Shown: positions 1 through 7,662 of the stretch, one piece after another
Numbering within the stretch: the first letter of the stretch is position 1
Layout of the letters: every line of letters starts with the position of its first letter
NCBI GenBank assembly: GCA_021604585.1
Contig: BQJG01000057.1
Location: 1 to 20,886 of the forward strand
DNA length: 20,886 bases
From: Hyphococcus sp.
Lineage (GTDB): Bacteria > Pseudomonadota > Alphaproteobacteria > Caulobacterales > Parvularculaceae
Direction of reading: 5' to 3'
Position numbers and translations under genes: made by a program
The notes under the pieces: generated by a model
What the model saw: the letters and a program-made list of their open reading frames with translations, nothing else
Told to the model about the DNA's origin: nothing
The model's database searches: none

Positions 1-1923
1 AAAGTCAGCGCAGCAGCAGCAACCAACACCTTAACTGACAAGGCAAAGGCCGCCGCCCTGCGCGCCAATGCAACCGAAGAGCCCGAAGCGTTCTGGGCGG
101 CCATAGCAAAACGGCTCGACTGGTCAAAACCGTTCACCAAGGTCAAAGACGTCTCGTTTGCCGCGGATGATCTTCACATTCGCTGGTTTGAAGACGGTGA
201 ATTGAACGCTTGCGTCAACTGCCTTGACCGGCACTTGCCGAAACGCGCCAACGATATCGCGATCATCTGGGAAAGCGACGATCCGGGCGTTTCAAAGAAC
301 ATCACCTATGCGGAGGCGTTTGAAGAAACCTGCCGCATGGCGAATGTGTTAAAGGCGCGCGGCGTCAAGCGCGGCGACCGCGTCGTCATTTACATGCCGA
401 TGATTCCTGAAGCGGCTTTTGCGATGCTCGCCTGCGCGCGCATCGGCGCGGTTCATTCGGTTGTCTTTGGCGGATTCTCGCCCGACGCGCTGGCGAGCCG
501 CATCGAAGATTGCGGCGCCGTCGCCGTCATCACCGCCGATGAAGGCGTGCGCGGCGGCAAACCCGTTCCATTGAAAGAAAATGTCGACAAAGCGCTCGCC
601 AAAGCCGGCGACGTGCGGCTGGTGCTGACGGTAGAGCGCACGCACGGCAAAGTCCCCATGAAGCCCGGACGCGATCTCTATTATTATGGCGAAGCGCGCA
701 ATGATGTGTCGCCTGATTGCCCGGCGGAAGAAATTAACGCCGAGGACACGCTGTTTATTCTGTATACGTCTGGTTCTACCGGCAAGCCGAAAGGCGTGTT
801 GCACACCACTGGCGGCTATCTGACCTATGTCGCCTACACCCATGAGATCGTGTTCGATTACCGCCCCGGTGAAATCTTCTGGTGCACCGCCGATGTGGGT
901 TGGGTCACCGGCCACAGCTATATCGTTTACGGCCCCCTCGCCAATGGCGCGACAACCCTGATGTTTGAAGGCGTGCCGACCTATCCGGACGCATCGCGCT
1001 TCTGGAAAGTGATCGACAAGCACAAAGTGAATGTTTTCTACACCGCGCCGACGGCGATACGCGCTTTGATGCGCGAAGGCGACGCCTGCGTCTCATCCAC
1101 CAGCCGCGAGTCATTGCGCTTGCTTGGTTCGGTCGGCGAACCGATCAATCCGGAGGCGTGGAACTGGTATCATCGCATTGTCGGCGACAGCAAGCTGCCG
1201 ATTGTCGACACCTGGTGGCAGACGGAGACCGGCGGCATATTGATCTCCCCGCTGCCGGGCGCCACCGACTTAAAGCCCGGTTCGGCGACCCTGCCCTTGC
1301 CCGGCGTGTTTCCCGCCATTGTCGACGCCAATGGAGAATTTCTCGACGGCGCCTGTTCAGGCAATCTCGTCATCACCGATTCCTGGCCGGGCCAGATGCG
1401 CACCGTTTACGGCGATCATCAGCGTTTCATCGACACTTATTTCAAAACCTATCCGGGAATGTATTTCACCGGCGATGGCGCGCGGCGCGATGAGGACGGG
1501 TTCTACTGGATCACCGGCCGCGTCGATGACGTCATCAATGTCTCCGGTCACCGCATGGGCACGGCGGAAGTCGAGGCGGCGATCAACGAACATGGCGCCG
1601 TGGTCGAGTCCGCGGTGGTCGGCTATCCGCATGACATTAAAGGTCAGGGCATTTACGCCTATGTGACCCTCCTCGCCGGCAAAGAACCTTCTGCGGAAAC
1701 GGAAAAAGAAATCATCGACGTGGTGCGCCGCGAGATCGGCCCTATCGCCAAACCCGACCACATTCACTTCACGCCAGCCTTGCCCAAGACCCGGTCCGGC
1801 AAGATTATGCGCCGTATTCTGAGGAAAATCGCCGAGAATGAATTCTCCGCGCTGGGCGATATATCGACATTGGCGGACCCAAGCGTGGTGGACGCCCTGA
1901 TTGAAGGGCGCAAAAACCGCTAG
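1..1923 (+). CDS. acs: Acetyl-CoA synthetase (AMP-forming), 5' end cut by window edge
   Basis: Activates acetate to acetyl-AMP and then acetyl-CoA in the cytoplasm (ANL superfamily). The frame is open from base 1, and the translation before the first apparent start (TTG at 202) already reads as Acs: FWAAIAKRLDW, then KPFTKVKDVSF, then IRWFEDGELNACVNCLDRHL. The gene therefore begins left of the window. The 640 codons present lack only about the first ten residues of a roughly 650-residue family. In window numbering, the P-loop-like A3 motif YTSGSTGKPKG starts at residue 255, WWQTETGG follows in the middle, and the C-terminal PKTRSGKIMRR carries K601. K601 corresponds to the lysine that is reversibly acetylated in Salmonella and E. 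coli Acs. An 83-base gap with no clear terminator separates it from the exosortase gene. The identification is essentially certain; only the start is unseen. Confidence 0.97.
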   Translation, partial: KVSAAAATNTLTDKAKAAALRANATEEPEAFWAAIAKRLDWSKPFTKVKDVSFAADDLHIRWFEDGELNACVNCLDRHLPKRANDIAIIWESDDPGVSKNITYAEAFEETCRMANVLKARGVKRGDRVVIYMPMIPEAAFAMLACARIGAVHSVVFGGFSPDALASRIEDCGAVAVITADEGVRGGKPVPLKENVDKALAKAGDVRLVLTVERTHGKVPMKPGRDLYYYGEARNDVSPDCPAEEINAEDTLFILYTSGSTGKPKGVLHTTGGYLTYVAYTHEIVFDYRPGEIFWCTADVGWVTGHSYIVYGPLANGATTLMFEGVPTYPDASRFWKVIDKHKVNVFYTAPTAIRALMREGDACVSSTSRESLRLLGSVGEPINPEAWNWYHRIVGDSKLPIVDTWWQTETGGILISPLPGATDLKPGSATLPLPGVFPAIVDANGEFLDGACSGNLVITDSWPGQMRTVYGDHQRFIDTYFKTYPGMYFTGDGARRDEDGFYWITGRVDDVINVSGHRMGTAEVEAAINEHGAVVESAVVGYPHDIKGQGIYAYVTLLAGKEPSAETEKEIIDVVRREIGPIAKPDHIHFTPALPKTRSGKIMRRILRKIAENEFSALGDISTLADPSVVDALIEGRKNR

Positions 1924-2006
1924 GATGGCGTTCGGCGGCGGCTATTCTTAACAAAACGGAAACGCCGTCCCTTTAGTCTGCGGGCCTTAGAGGCAACGCC
2001 GGAAGA

Positions 2007-3524
2007 ATGATGGCCATTCTCGCCGCCGAATTACCCCATGCGAAAAGCAGCGGCTGGACCGGTCCCGTCGCGCTTTACGGCGTGTACGCCGCGCTTTGCG
2101 TGCTTGCGCTGCAACCGACCGCCTTCACCATGGCGCAAACGTGGCTTTCTTCATCAAGCTATCATCATGGCATTGTCGTGGCGCCGCTTGCCCTCTGGAT
2201 GATCATGTCGCGTCCGCACATGACTCCCGCAAGCGGACCGCTCAGTCTTGCGGCGGTCGCGGGCGCAGCCATGCTCTGGCTCGCCGGTCATGCGGCAGGC
2301 GTCGCGCTGATCGAACAGATCGCTTTTGTTAGTCTGCTGATCGCCGGCGCAGGCGTCGTCTTCGGCGCCAATGCGCTGCGCGTGTGGGCGCTGCCGCTCC
2401 TCTTTCTCTATTTCATGGTTCCGTTCGGAGAAGTCCTCATTCCGGTCCTGCAGCAAATCACCGCGCATGCCGTTGTTGGTTTGCTCAATTTTTTCGGAAT
2501 GGCGGCGGCGCTTGACGGCGTCCTCATCACAACCAAGAGCGGCGTGTTTGAAATCGCCAGCGCGTGTGCGGGGCTGAACTTCCTCCTGGCGGCGCTGATG
2601 ATCGCGTGCGTGTATGCTTGCCAGACCTTGCATAATCAGCGGGTGCGAGCCGCCTTTATCGTCATCGCAGCGCTCGTCGCCATCATCGCCAATTTTCTGC
2701 GCGCCTTTGCCCTGATCCTGATCGCAACCCTCAGCAATATGCGGTTCGCCGTCGGCGCCGATCATCTGGCGATCGGATTTGTTTTTTACGGCGCGATCTT
2801 TTTCCTGCTGTTCTGGATTGGCGCAAAGATGCGCAATCCCAAAAGCGTCGGCCCGGAGCATGCGCCTATTGCGCCCCGCCGTTCGTGGCGCGCACTGGTT
2901 TCCGGTCTGGCGCTCCTTCCCGTGCTCGCCGCTTCCGCCTATGCTGCATTCGTTGTCGACAACACCTCGACGCCGCCAGCGCCGCCGCACAACCTTGCCT
3001 GGAGCGCACCGGGCTGGCGCATCCTTCCCGCTCCGGAAAATTGGACGCCATCCCTGAACGCCGACAGCACCAGCGCGGCGACTTATGACCGGTATGGCGA
3101 ACGCGTTTATATGTCCCAAGCTTATATTGTGCAGGACCGCCCGGGCCGGGAAATCGTCAATGCGTTGAACGCGCCCGCCGATGGCCGCGACTGGCGGCAA
3201 ATTGCAGAGCTGCGAGAGGTTGTTTACCTTTTTGGCGATTCAAAGCCGGTACCGCTCGCCGTTCTTGCTGGTCCTGAGCGCAGACGGTTGCTGGTCGCTA
3301 CAGTGTACTGGCGCGGCGACGCCGTTTATACGGACAGGATTGCTTTCAAATGGGCGCAGATGAAGGGCAAGCTGCGCGGACGCAATCCTTCGGGCGGAGT
3401 GATCATGATCGGGTCGGACTATGTTGGCGCGCCGTCTGAAGCGTTACAGCGGATCCGAAATTTCACTGGCGACGTTGAAAGTTTCACAAGCTGGCGCAAG
3501 CGCCATGGCGGCGCCAGCTCATAA
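2007..3524 (+). CDS. xrtA: Exosortase A fused to an EpsI domain
   Basis: Polytopic inner-membrane transpeptidase of the exosortase/PEP-CTERM sorting system. Residues 1-275 form about eight hydrophobic segments carrying the exosortase signature: SSYHHG near the N-terminus, then catalytic C187 (in SACAGLNF), R232 (in NFLRAF) and H253 (in GADHLAIG), giving the Cys-Arg-His triad. After one more membrane span (about 290-315), residues 320-505 resemble the periplasmic EpsI domain (DUF3485), with YGERVYMSQAYIVQ and a downstream WR motif. This fused architecture is known for XrtA in other alphaproteobacteria. The start ATG at 2007 has GGAAGA just upstream; ATG 2010 is an alternative. The stop codon directly abuts the ATG of the amidotransferase gene, implying one transcript and probable translational coupling. 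Substrates (PEP-CTERM proteins) are not in the window. Family assignment is strong; the A subtype is inferred from the fusion and the neighbours. Confidence 0.92.
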   Translation: MMAILAAELPHAKSSGWTGPVALYGVYAALCVLALQPTAFTMAQTWLSSSSYHHGIVVAPLALWMIMSRPHMTPASGPLSLAAVAGAAMLWLAGHAAGVALIEQIAFVSLLIAGAGVVFGANALRVWALPLLFLYFMVPFGEVLIPVLQQITAHAVVGLLNFFGMAAALDGVLITTKSGVFEIASACAGLNFLLAALMIACVYACQTLHNQRVRAAFIVIAALVAIIANFLRAFALILIATLSNMRFAVGADHLAIGFVFYGAIFFLLFWIGAKMRNPKSVGPEHAPIAPRRSWRALVSGLALLPVLAASAYAAFVVDNTSTPPAPPHNLAWSAPGWRILPAPENWTPSLNADSTSAATYDRYGERVYMSQAYIVQDRPGREIVNALNAPADGRDWRQIAELREVVYLFGDSKPVPLAVLAGPERRRLLVATVYWRGDAVYTDRIAFKWAQMKGKLRGRNPSGGVIMIGSDYVGAPSEALQRIRNFTGDVESFTSWRKRHGGASS

Positions 3525-5408
3525 ATGTGCGGCATAGCAGGCATTGTCGACCTGAACGGTGTTCGCGAGATTGATCGCGGCGCATTGGCGCGCATGACCA
3601 ACGCCCTCGCTCATCGCGGACCAGACGGCGAAGGATATTACTTCGCGCCCGGTGTTGGTTTTGGCCATCGCCGCCTCGCCATTATTGACCGCACCGGCGG
3701 CGCGCAACCTTTTCATGCGCAAACCGGCGGCGCGGTGCTGACGACCAACAGCGAGATTTACAACTATCAGGCGCTCGCGAAAGACCTGCGCGCCCGCGTT
3801 GAGTGGAAAACACGATCGGATACCGAGGTGCTGGCCGAAGGGCTGGCGCTTTCCGGCGTCGCTTTCCTGCATGATTTGCGCGGCATGTTTGCGTTCGGTT
3901 TGTGGGAACCGCAAGCGCGGCGGTTGACGCTCGCACGCGACCGGCTTGGCGAACGGCCGCTATATTATGCGCAAACCAATGACGGGTTTTTGCTATTTGC
4001 TTCCGAAATCGGCGCCATCGCCGCCTCAGGACTCATTGACCTCAGCCTCGATCCGCGCGCCATCGCTGACTATTTTTACTACGGCTATGTGCCAGATCCA
4101 AAATCCATCTATCGCGGCGTCAACAAATTGCCTGCGGGTCATTACCTGATCGCCGAACAAAGCCGCGCGCTGCGACTTGAACGATATTGGCGCCCGGTTT
4201 TCGCAAATGGCGGCGCGCCCGCTTATGAAGAATCAACCGAGATGTTGCGCGCTCATGTGGATGGGGCCGTCGCCGCTCAAATGATGTCCGACGTTCCGCT
4301 CGGCGCGTTTCTTTCTGGCGGCGTCGATTCTGCAAGCGTGGTTTCCTCCATGTCACAAGCGGGCGGCTCAATCACCGCCTGCACGGTCGGATTCGACGAA
4401 GCCAGCCATGATGAGCGCAACGCGGCAAGGATGATCGCAGACCAGTTTGGCGCCCGTCATTATGTCGCCAATGCGAGCGTCGATTCACTCGCGCTGATCG
4501 ACAAAGTCGCCGCCGCCATGGGCGAGCCTTTCGCCGATGCATCTGCCTTTCCCGCCTATCAGGTGGCCGAGATTGCGCGCCGCCATGTGACCGTCGCGCT
4601 CTCCGGCGATGGCGGCGACGAAATCTTCGCCGGTTATCGGCGCTACCGCTTCTTTATGGCTGAAGAGCGGCTGCGCCGCTTCGCGCCGGGCCCTGTGCGC
4701 GCCGCACTATTTGGTCCTCTCGGCGCGCTCTATCCAAAACTGGATTGGGCGCCGCCGCAAATGCGTGCAAAAACAACGTTGCAGGCGCTGGCGAGATCAA
4801 GCGCACAAGGCTACGCCGCCGCCGCCGCCATTAATCTGCCGTCACGCATCAATGCGATGTTGAACGCAGATTTCCGGCGGACGCTTGGCGGCTACCGGCC
4901 AGAACAGATCATTGCCGATACGATGGACATGTCGGATGCACACGATCCGTTGTCGCGCGCGCAATATGCCGACCTCATGACATGGTTGCCGGGACGCATG
5001 CTGACAAAAGTCGACCGCACTTCAATGGCGCATGGCCTTGAAGTGCGGCCGCCGCTGCTCGACCATAAGATCGTTGAATGGGCTGGCGCCTTGCCGCCTG
5101 ACTACAAATTCGATGGGAAAGTTGGCAAACGCGTGCTTAAAGACGCCTTTGCCTCGCGTCTCGGGGCCGAGTTCATCGCCCGTAAAAAACAGGGCTTTGC
5201 CCCGCCCTTAAGCGCATGGATGCGCCGCGCCCATAACAATCCCTCTTTGCGGCTCAACGCGTCTCGCCACTGGCGCGAAAGCGGCGTGTTCGACCAACAA
5301 TATGTGGAACGCATGATGAGTCTGCATCAAAGCGGCGGCGCAGATTGCGCGCAGGAATTATGGAGCGTCGTCATGTTTGACGCGTTTCTTCGCAGCACCG
5401 GCCGCTAA
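3525..5408 (+). CDS. asnB: Asparagine synthase-like amidotransferase of the XrtA/exopolysaccharide locus
   Basis: Class II glutamine amidotransferase joined to an asparagine synthetase domain, 627 residues, cytoplasmic. Met removal would expose nucleophile C2 of MCGIAGIVD; the glutaminase domain spans about residues 2-210 (RGPDGEGYY, NSEIYNY, RDRLGERPLYYA). The synthetase domain has the ATP pyrophosphatase loop SGGVDS from residue 264, then LSGDGGDEIFAGYRRY, and DRTSMAHGLEVRPPLLDH near the C-terminus. Length and context match the amidotransferase regularly linked to XrtA loci (TIGR03108 type), thought to amidate a sugar or peptide in surface polysaccharide synthesis rather than make free asparagine. 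The ATG follows the xrtA stop codon with no gap. Its 3' end overlaps the convergent acetyltransferase gene by 4 bases, leaving no room for a terminator. The exact acceptor is unknown. Confidence 0.93.
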   Translation: MCGIAGIVDLNGVREIDRGALARMTNALAHRGPDGEGYYFAPGVGFGHRRLAIIDRTGGAQPFHAQTGGAVLTTNSEIYNYQALAKDLRARVEWKTRSDTEVLAEGLALSGVAFLHDLRGMFAFGLWEPQARRLTLARDRLGERPLYYAQTNDGFLLFASEIGAIAASGLIDLSLDPRAIADYFYYGYVPDPKSIYRGVNKLPAGHYLIAEQSRALRLERYWRPVFANGGAPAYEESTEMLRAHVDGAVAAQMMSDVPLGAFLSGGVDSASVVSSMSQAGGSITACTVGFDEASHDERNAARMIADQFGARHYVANASVDSLALIDKVAAAMGEPFADASAFPAYQVAEIARRHVTVALSGDGGDEIFAGYRRYRFFMAEERLRRFAPGPVRAALFGPLGALYPKLDWAPPQMRAKTTLQALARSSAQGYAAAAAINLPSRINAMLNADFRRTLGGYRPEQIIADTMDMSDAHDPLSRAQYADLMTWLPGRMLTKVDRTSMAHGLEVRPPLLDHKIVEWAGALPPDYKFDGKVGKRVLKDAFASRLGAEFIARKKQGFAPPLSAWMRRAHNNPSLRLNASRHWRESGVFDQQYVERMMSLHQSGGADCAQELWSVVMFDAFLRSTGR

Positions 5409-6466
5409 CGTTTCAACATTGCCCGCACCTTGTTCCGCCAGGTCGAGCGCTCGACCACAAGCGACGTCAGCGTTTCATCAACCCGGCCAAGGCGCGATTT
5501 GTACTCCGCCTCGCCCGCCAGCAAATCATAAACTGTAAAGCCCGCATCCTGATAGTGTTGTGCGGCGAGCACATGGGCGACAAACCCGGGCGCCAGCCGG
5601 TTGTCTTCTTCATACTTGAAGCCGCCCTGATAATTCATCACCCTGTCGCCATGCACGAAATTATAGAGCACAGCGATGGTTTCGCTGCCGGCCTTTACTT
5701 CAAATAAATGCAATGCGGCGGGCGCATAGCGAGCCAGTGTTTCGTGGAACTCAACAAGCCGGCGGTTTTCAAAAACGCTTTTCTCGCCGCGCGCCTCCCA
5801 GCCTGCCTTATGCAATGCTTTCAACCCGTCCCAGGCGCTCACCTTTTCTGCTTCGGTTTTTGCGATAAAGGCTGTCAGCGGACCGCGTTCTTCATAGAGT
5901 CGCAAGGAGCGTGAGATTTTTGCGCGCAAGGATTTGCTCAGCGTCGTCATAAACGCATCGCCGCCGAGATCGCACACATAAACAGGCTGTTCGCTGAGCA
6001 CCCGCCCGGACAGCTCGCAAACCGCTGCTGCGGAAAACACCGCCGCCGACATTTTCCGGTGCAGATTACAGAACACAAAACTGTCGGCGTCACACGCGTT
6101 CAATATGGCGCACACCGCGTCGCGGCGGATATCGTGACTGACGCTCTCATCACAAAGAAAATCAACATATTCCGCATAGATGGAATCATAAGCGGGCTCG
6201 CCTGTTTGTTGAAACCATGTCTCCCGCAGTCCGGCAAAGGAGGGCTTGCGCGGGGCTAGCGTGAACGCGCCCAGGAGCACGCACATATCGCCTCGCCGCG
6301 CTTCAATGCGGCGCAGCTCCGCTTTTTGTGAGGCCGCTTCCGTCCATGCCTGCATCCATGCCGGCGACTGGAAAAAACTTGGGTCCACAGCGCGCGCATA
6401 AAGCGCTTTCCAGTCTGCAAGAAACTGAGTGCGGTCTTGCAAAGGGGATATGGAAATCTCGATCAT
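5405..6466 (-). CDS. BcsL/CelD-like GNAT acetyltransferase (FemAB superfamily), exopolysaccharide-linked
   Basis: A 353-residue cytoplasmic protein of the Acetyltransf_6 (BcsL/CelD) group. Visible marks are the N-terminal FFQSPAWMQAWTEA, a central SLRAKISRSLRLYEERG segment that matches the conserved basic motif before the second GNAT fold, LYNFVHGDRVMNYQGGF, and the C-terminal YDLLAGEAEYKSRLG, which is typical of this group. Homologues sit in polysaccharide loci, including the PEP-CTERM-linked FemAB proteins (TIGR03019), and probably acylate a sugar or lipid-linked intermediate. Its ATG overlaps the stop of the upstream glycosyltransferase as ATGA (6463-6466), so the two are one operon and likely translationally coupled. 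It ends inside the stop codon region of the convergent amidotransferase gene. The superfamily is secure; the substrate is unknown. Confidence 0.85.
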   Translation of the reverse strand: MIEISISPLQDRTQFLADWKALYARAVDPSFFQSPAWMQAWTEAASQKAELRRIEARRGDMCVLLGAFTLAPRKPSFAGLRETWFQQTGEPAYDSIYAEYVDFLCDESVSHDIRRDAVCAILNACDADSFVFCNLHRKMSAAVFSAAAVCELSGRVLSEQPVYVCDLGGDAFMTTLSKSLRAKISRSLRLYEERGPLTAFIAKTEAEKVSAWDGLKALHKAGWEARGEKSVFENRRLVEFHETLARYAPAALHLFEVKAGSETIAVLYNFVHGDRVMNYQGGFKYEEDNRLAPGFVAHVLAAQHYQDAGFTVYDLLAGEAEYKSRLGRVDETLTSLVVERSTWRNKVRAMLKR

Positions 6467-7587
6467 CGCTCCATAACTTGTTGATACAACAAGCGATGGG
6501 CGTCAACCATCCGGTCGAGGGAGAACGCTTCTTTTGCTCTTTTCCGGTTTGCGGCGCCGATTGCAGCCCGTGCTGAAGGGTTTTGCAATAATTGCGCAAG
6601 CGCATGAGTATAGGCTTCGTCATCTCCAGGCGGGGTGATGTAAGAAAGGTTTTCTTCCGCCACCATATCCGCAATGTCGCCGACCTTCGTCGCCACAACC
6701 GGCAGCCCGGCCGCCATTGCCTCCATGAGGCTGATCGGCGCTTGTTCTGTATCTGACGACAGGGCGAAGATGTCGAATTTTGCATACACCTCCGCCGGTT
6801 TGCTGCTCGGACCGGGGAGCGAGATGCGATCGTCATCGCGCGCAATGGCCCTCAATCGGTCGTGCTCCGGGCCGCTGCCGACAATTTCAAGCCGCGCGCC
6901 TTTTGACCGGTCTGCTGCAATAAAAGCGGCGATCAGGCGTGCATAATTTTTTTCTGGCCGCAAAGCGCCCAATGATCCGACAATAAGCGATGCACTGTGA
7001 GCGCGCTGGCCGATCTGTAGACGATCAAAATCAACGCCATTCTCGATCCGGCGCACCTGTTTCAGTTTCCATTGCTCGGCGGCCGTTCGCTCCAGCCCGG
7101 TCGAAGGCACGACAATAGTTGCATTCTTCAACAGAAACCGCCGGGCCATCACGCGTCTTTTGGATTGGTTATCGAGCGCCTCTCCGGGGCCGAACCCGTC
7201 TTCAAAATGCACATGCGGAGCCTTGGCGGTAAAACCATTCGCAATGACCGCTTCGATTGAACCCCAATTATAGGTGCACAGAAGATCGGGAGATATCTCC
7301 TTGATGATCCTTCGCAGCCGCCAGATATTGGACGGGCTGAGGCCGGAAGATTTTTTCATCTTGAGCGTGCTGAACGAGGCCTTGATGTCACGCGTAAACA
7401 AGGCGCGCGCCGCGTGGTCGCCGTCGAGCGCCACCACAAAATGCCGGTATCCGCGCCCCAATCCGCGGGCGAGCGCGGCGAGGCGCGCCTGCTGACCGCC
7501 ATAAGAAAAGCTCGGAAAAATATGTAGCAACACCAGCTCCCTTGCTGGGGACGCCTTTTGTTTCTCGACCGGAACGGGGTTCTGCAT
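6463..7587 (-). CDS. GT4-type glycosyltransferase of the XrtA/exopolysaccharide locus
   Basis: A GT-B fold, retaining glycosyltransferase of 374 residues, probably cytoplasmic and membrane-associated. The N-terminal half has HIFPSFSYGGQQARLA, the Gly-rich acceptor-side loop of GT4 enzymes. The C-terminal half has VGSLGALRPEKNY, IVGSGPEHDRLR, and the EX7E nucleotide-sugar motif within SDTEQAPISLMEAMAAGLPV. The length and profile resemble the glycosyltransferase repeatedly found with XrtA systems (TIGR03088 type); the donor and acceptor are not known. I chose ATG at 7587 (MQNPVPVEKQ) because the longer frame, up to 7785, would run deep into the divergent flavoenzyme gene and has unrelated residues. 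No strong Shine-Dalgarno sequence precedes this ATG. It overlaps the following acetyltransferase gene by 4 bases. Confidence 0.88.
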   Translation of the reverse strand: MQNPVPVEKQKASPARELVLLHIFPSFSYGGQQARLAALARGLGRGYRHFVVALDGDHAARALFTRDIKASFSTLKMKKSSGLSPSNIWRLRRIIKEISPDLLCTYNWGSIEAVIANGFTAKAPHVHFEDGFGPGEALDNQSKRRVMARRFLLKNATIVVPSTGLERTAAEQWKLKQVRRIENGVDFDRLQIGQRAHSASLIVGSLGALRPEKNYARLIAAFIAADRSKGARLEIVGSGPEHDRLRAIARDDDRISLPGPSSKPAEVYAKFDIFALSSDTEQAPISLMEAMAAGLPVVATKVGDIADMVAEENLSYITPPGDDEAYTHALAQLLQNPSARAAIGAANRKRAKEAFSLDRMVDAHRLLYQQVMER

Positions 7588-7628
7588 TGTGTTGCTGTGA
7601 CAGGTTTCGCGCTTTCGTGCAAAGAAAA

Positions 7629-7655
7629 GCCCCTCTATACTCCCTGTCGAGGGGC
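7629..7655 (+). promoter_or_regulatory. Hairpin or operator covering the ribosome binding site of the flavoenzyme gene
   Basis: A perfect 7-base inverted repeat, GCCCCTC (7629-7635) and GAGGGGC (7649-7655), has a 13-base loop. The right arm contains GAGGGG, the only good Shine-Dalgarno sequence for the ATG at 7663 (8 bases away). If the left arm is transcribed, the stem would hide the ribosome binding site. However, the loop begins with TATACT (7636-7641), a good -10 match with a poor -35. If that is the promoter, transcription would start near 7648 and the repeat would act on DNA, not RNA. Confidence 0.4.
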
Positions 7656-7662
7656 GTGAGTA

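Noticed and set aside
1924..2006. Possible acs terminator (GGCGTT ... AACGCC)
   Set aside because: Six-base arms with a long loop and no T-run; nothing supports termination here.
2154..3200. A 348-codon open frame antisense to the exosortase gene
   Set aside because: Its translation is rich in Arg, Asp and Gln with no domain or membrane logic, while the opposite strand encodes a full exosortase with its triad; it is a shadow frame.
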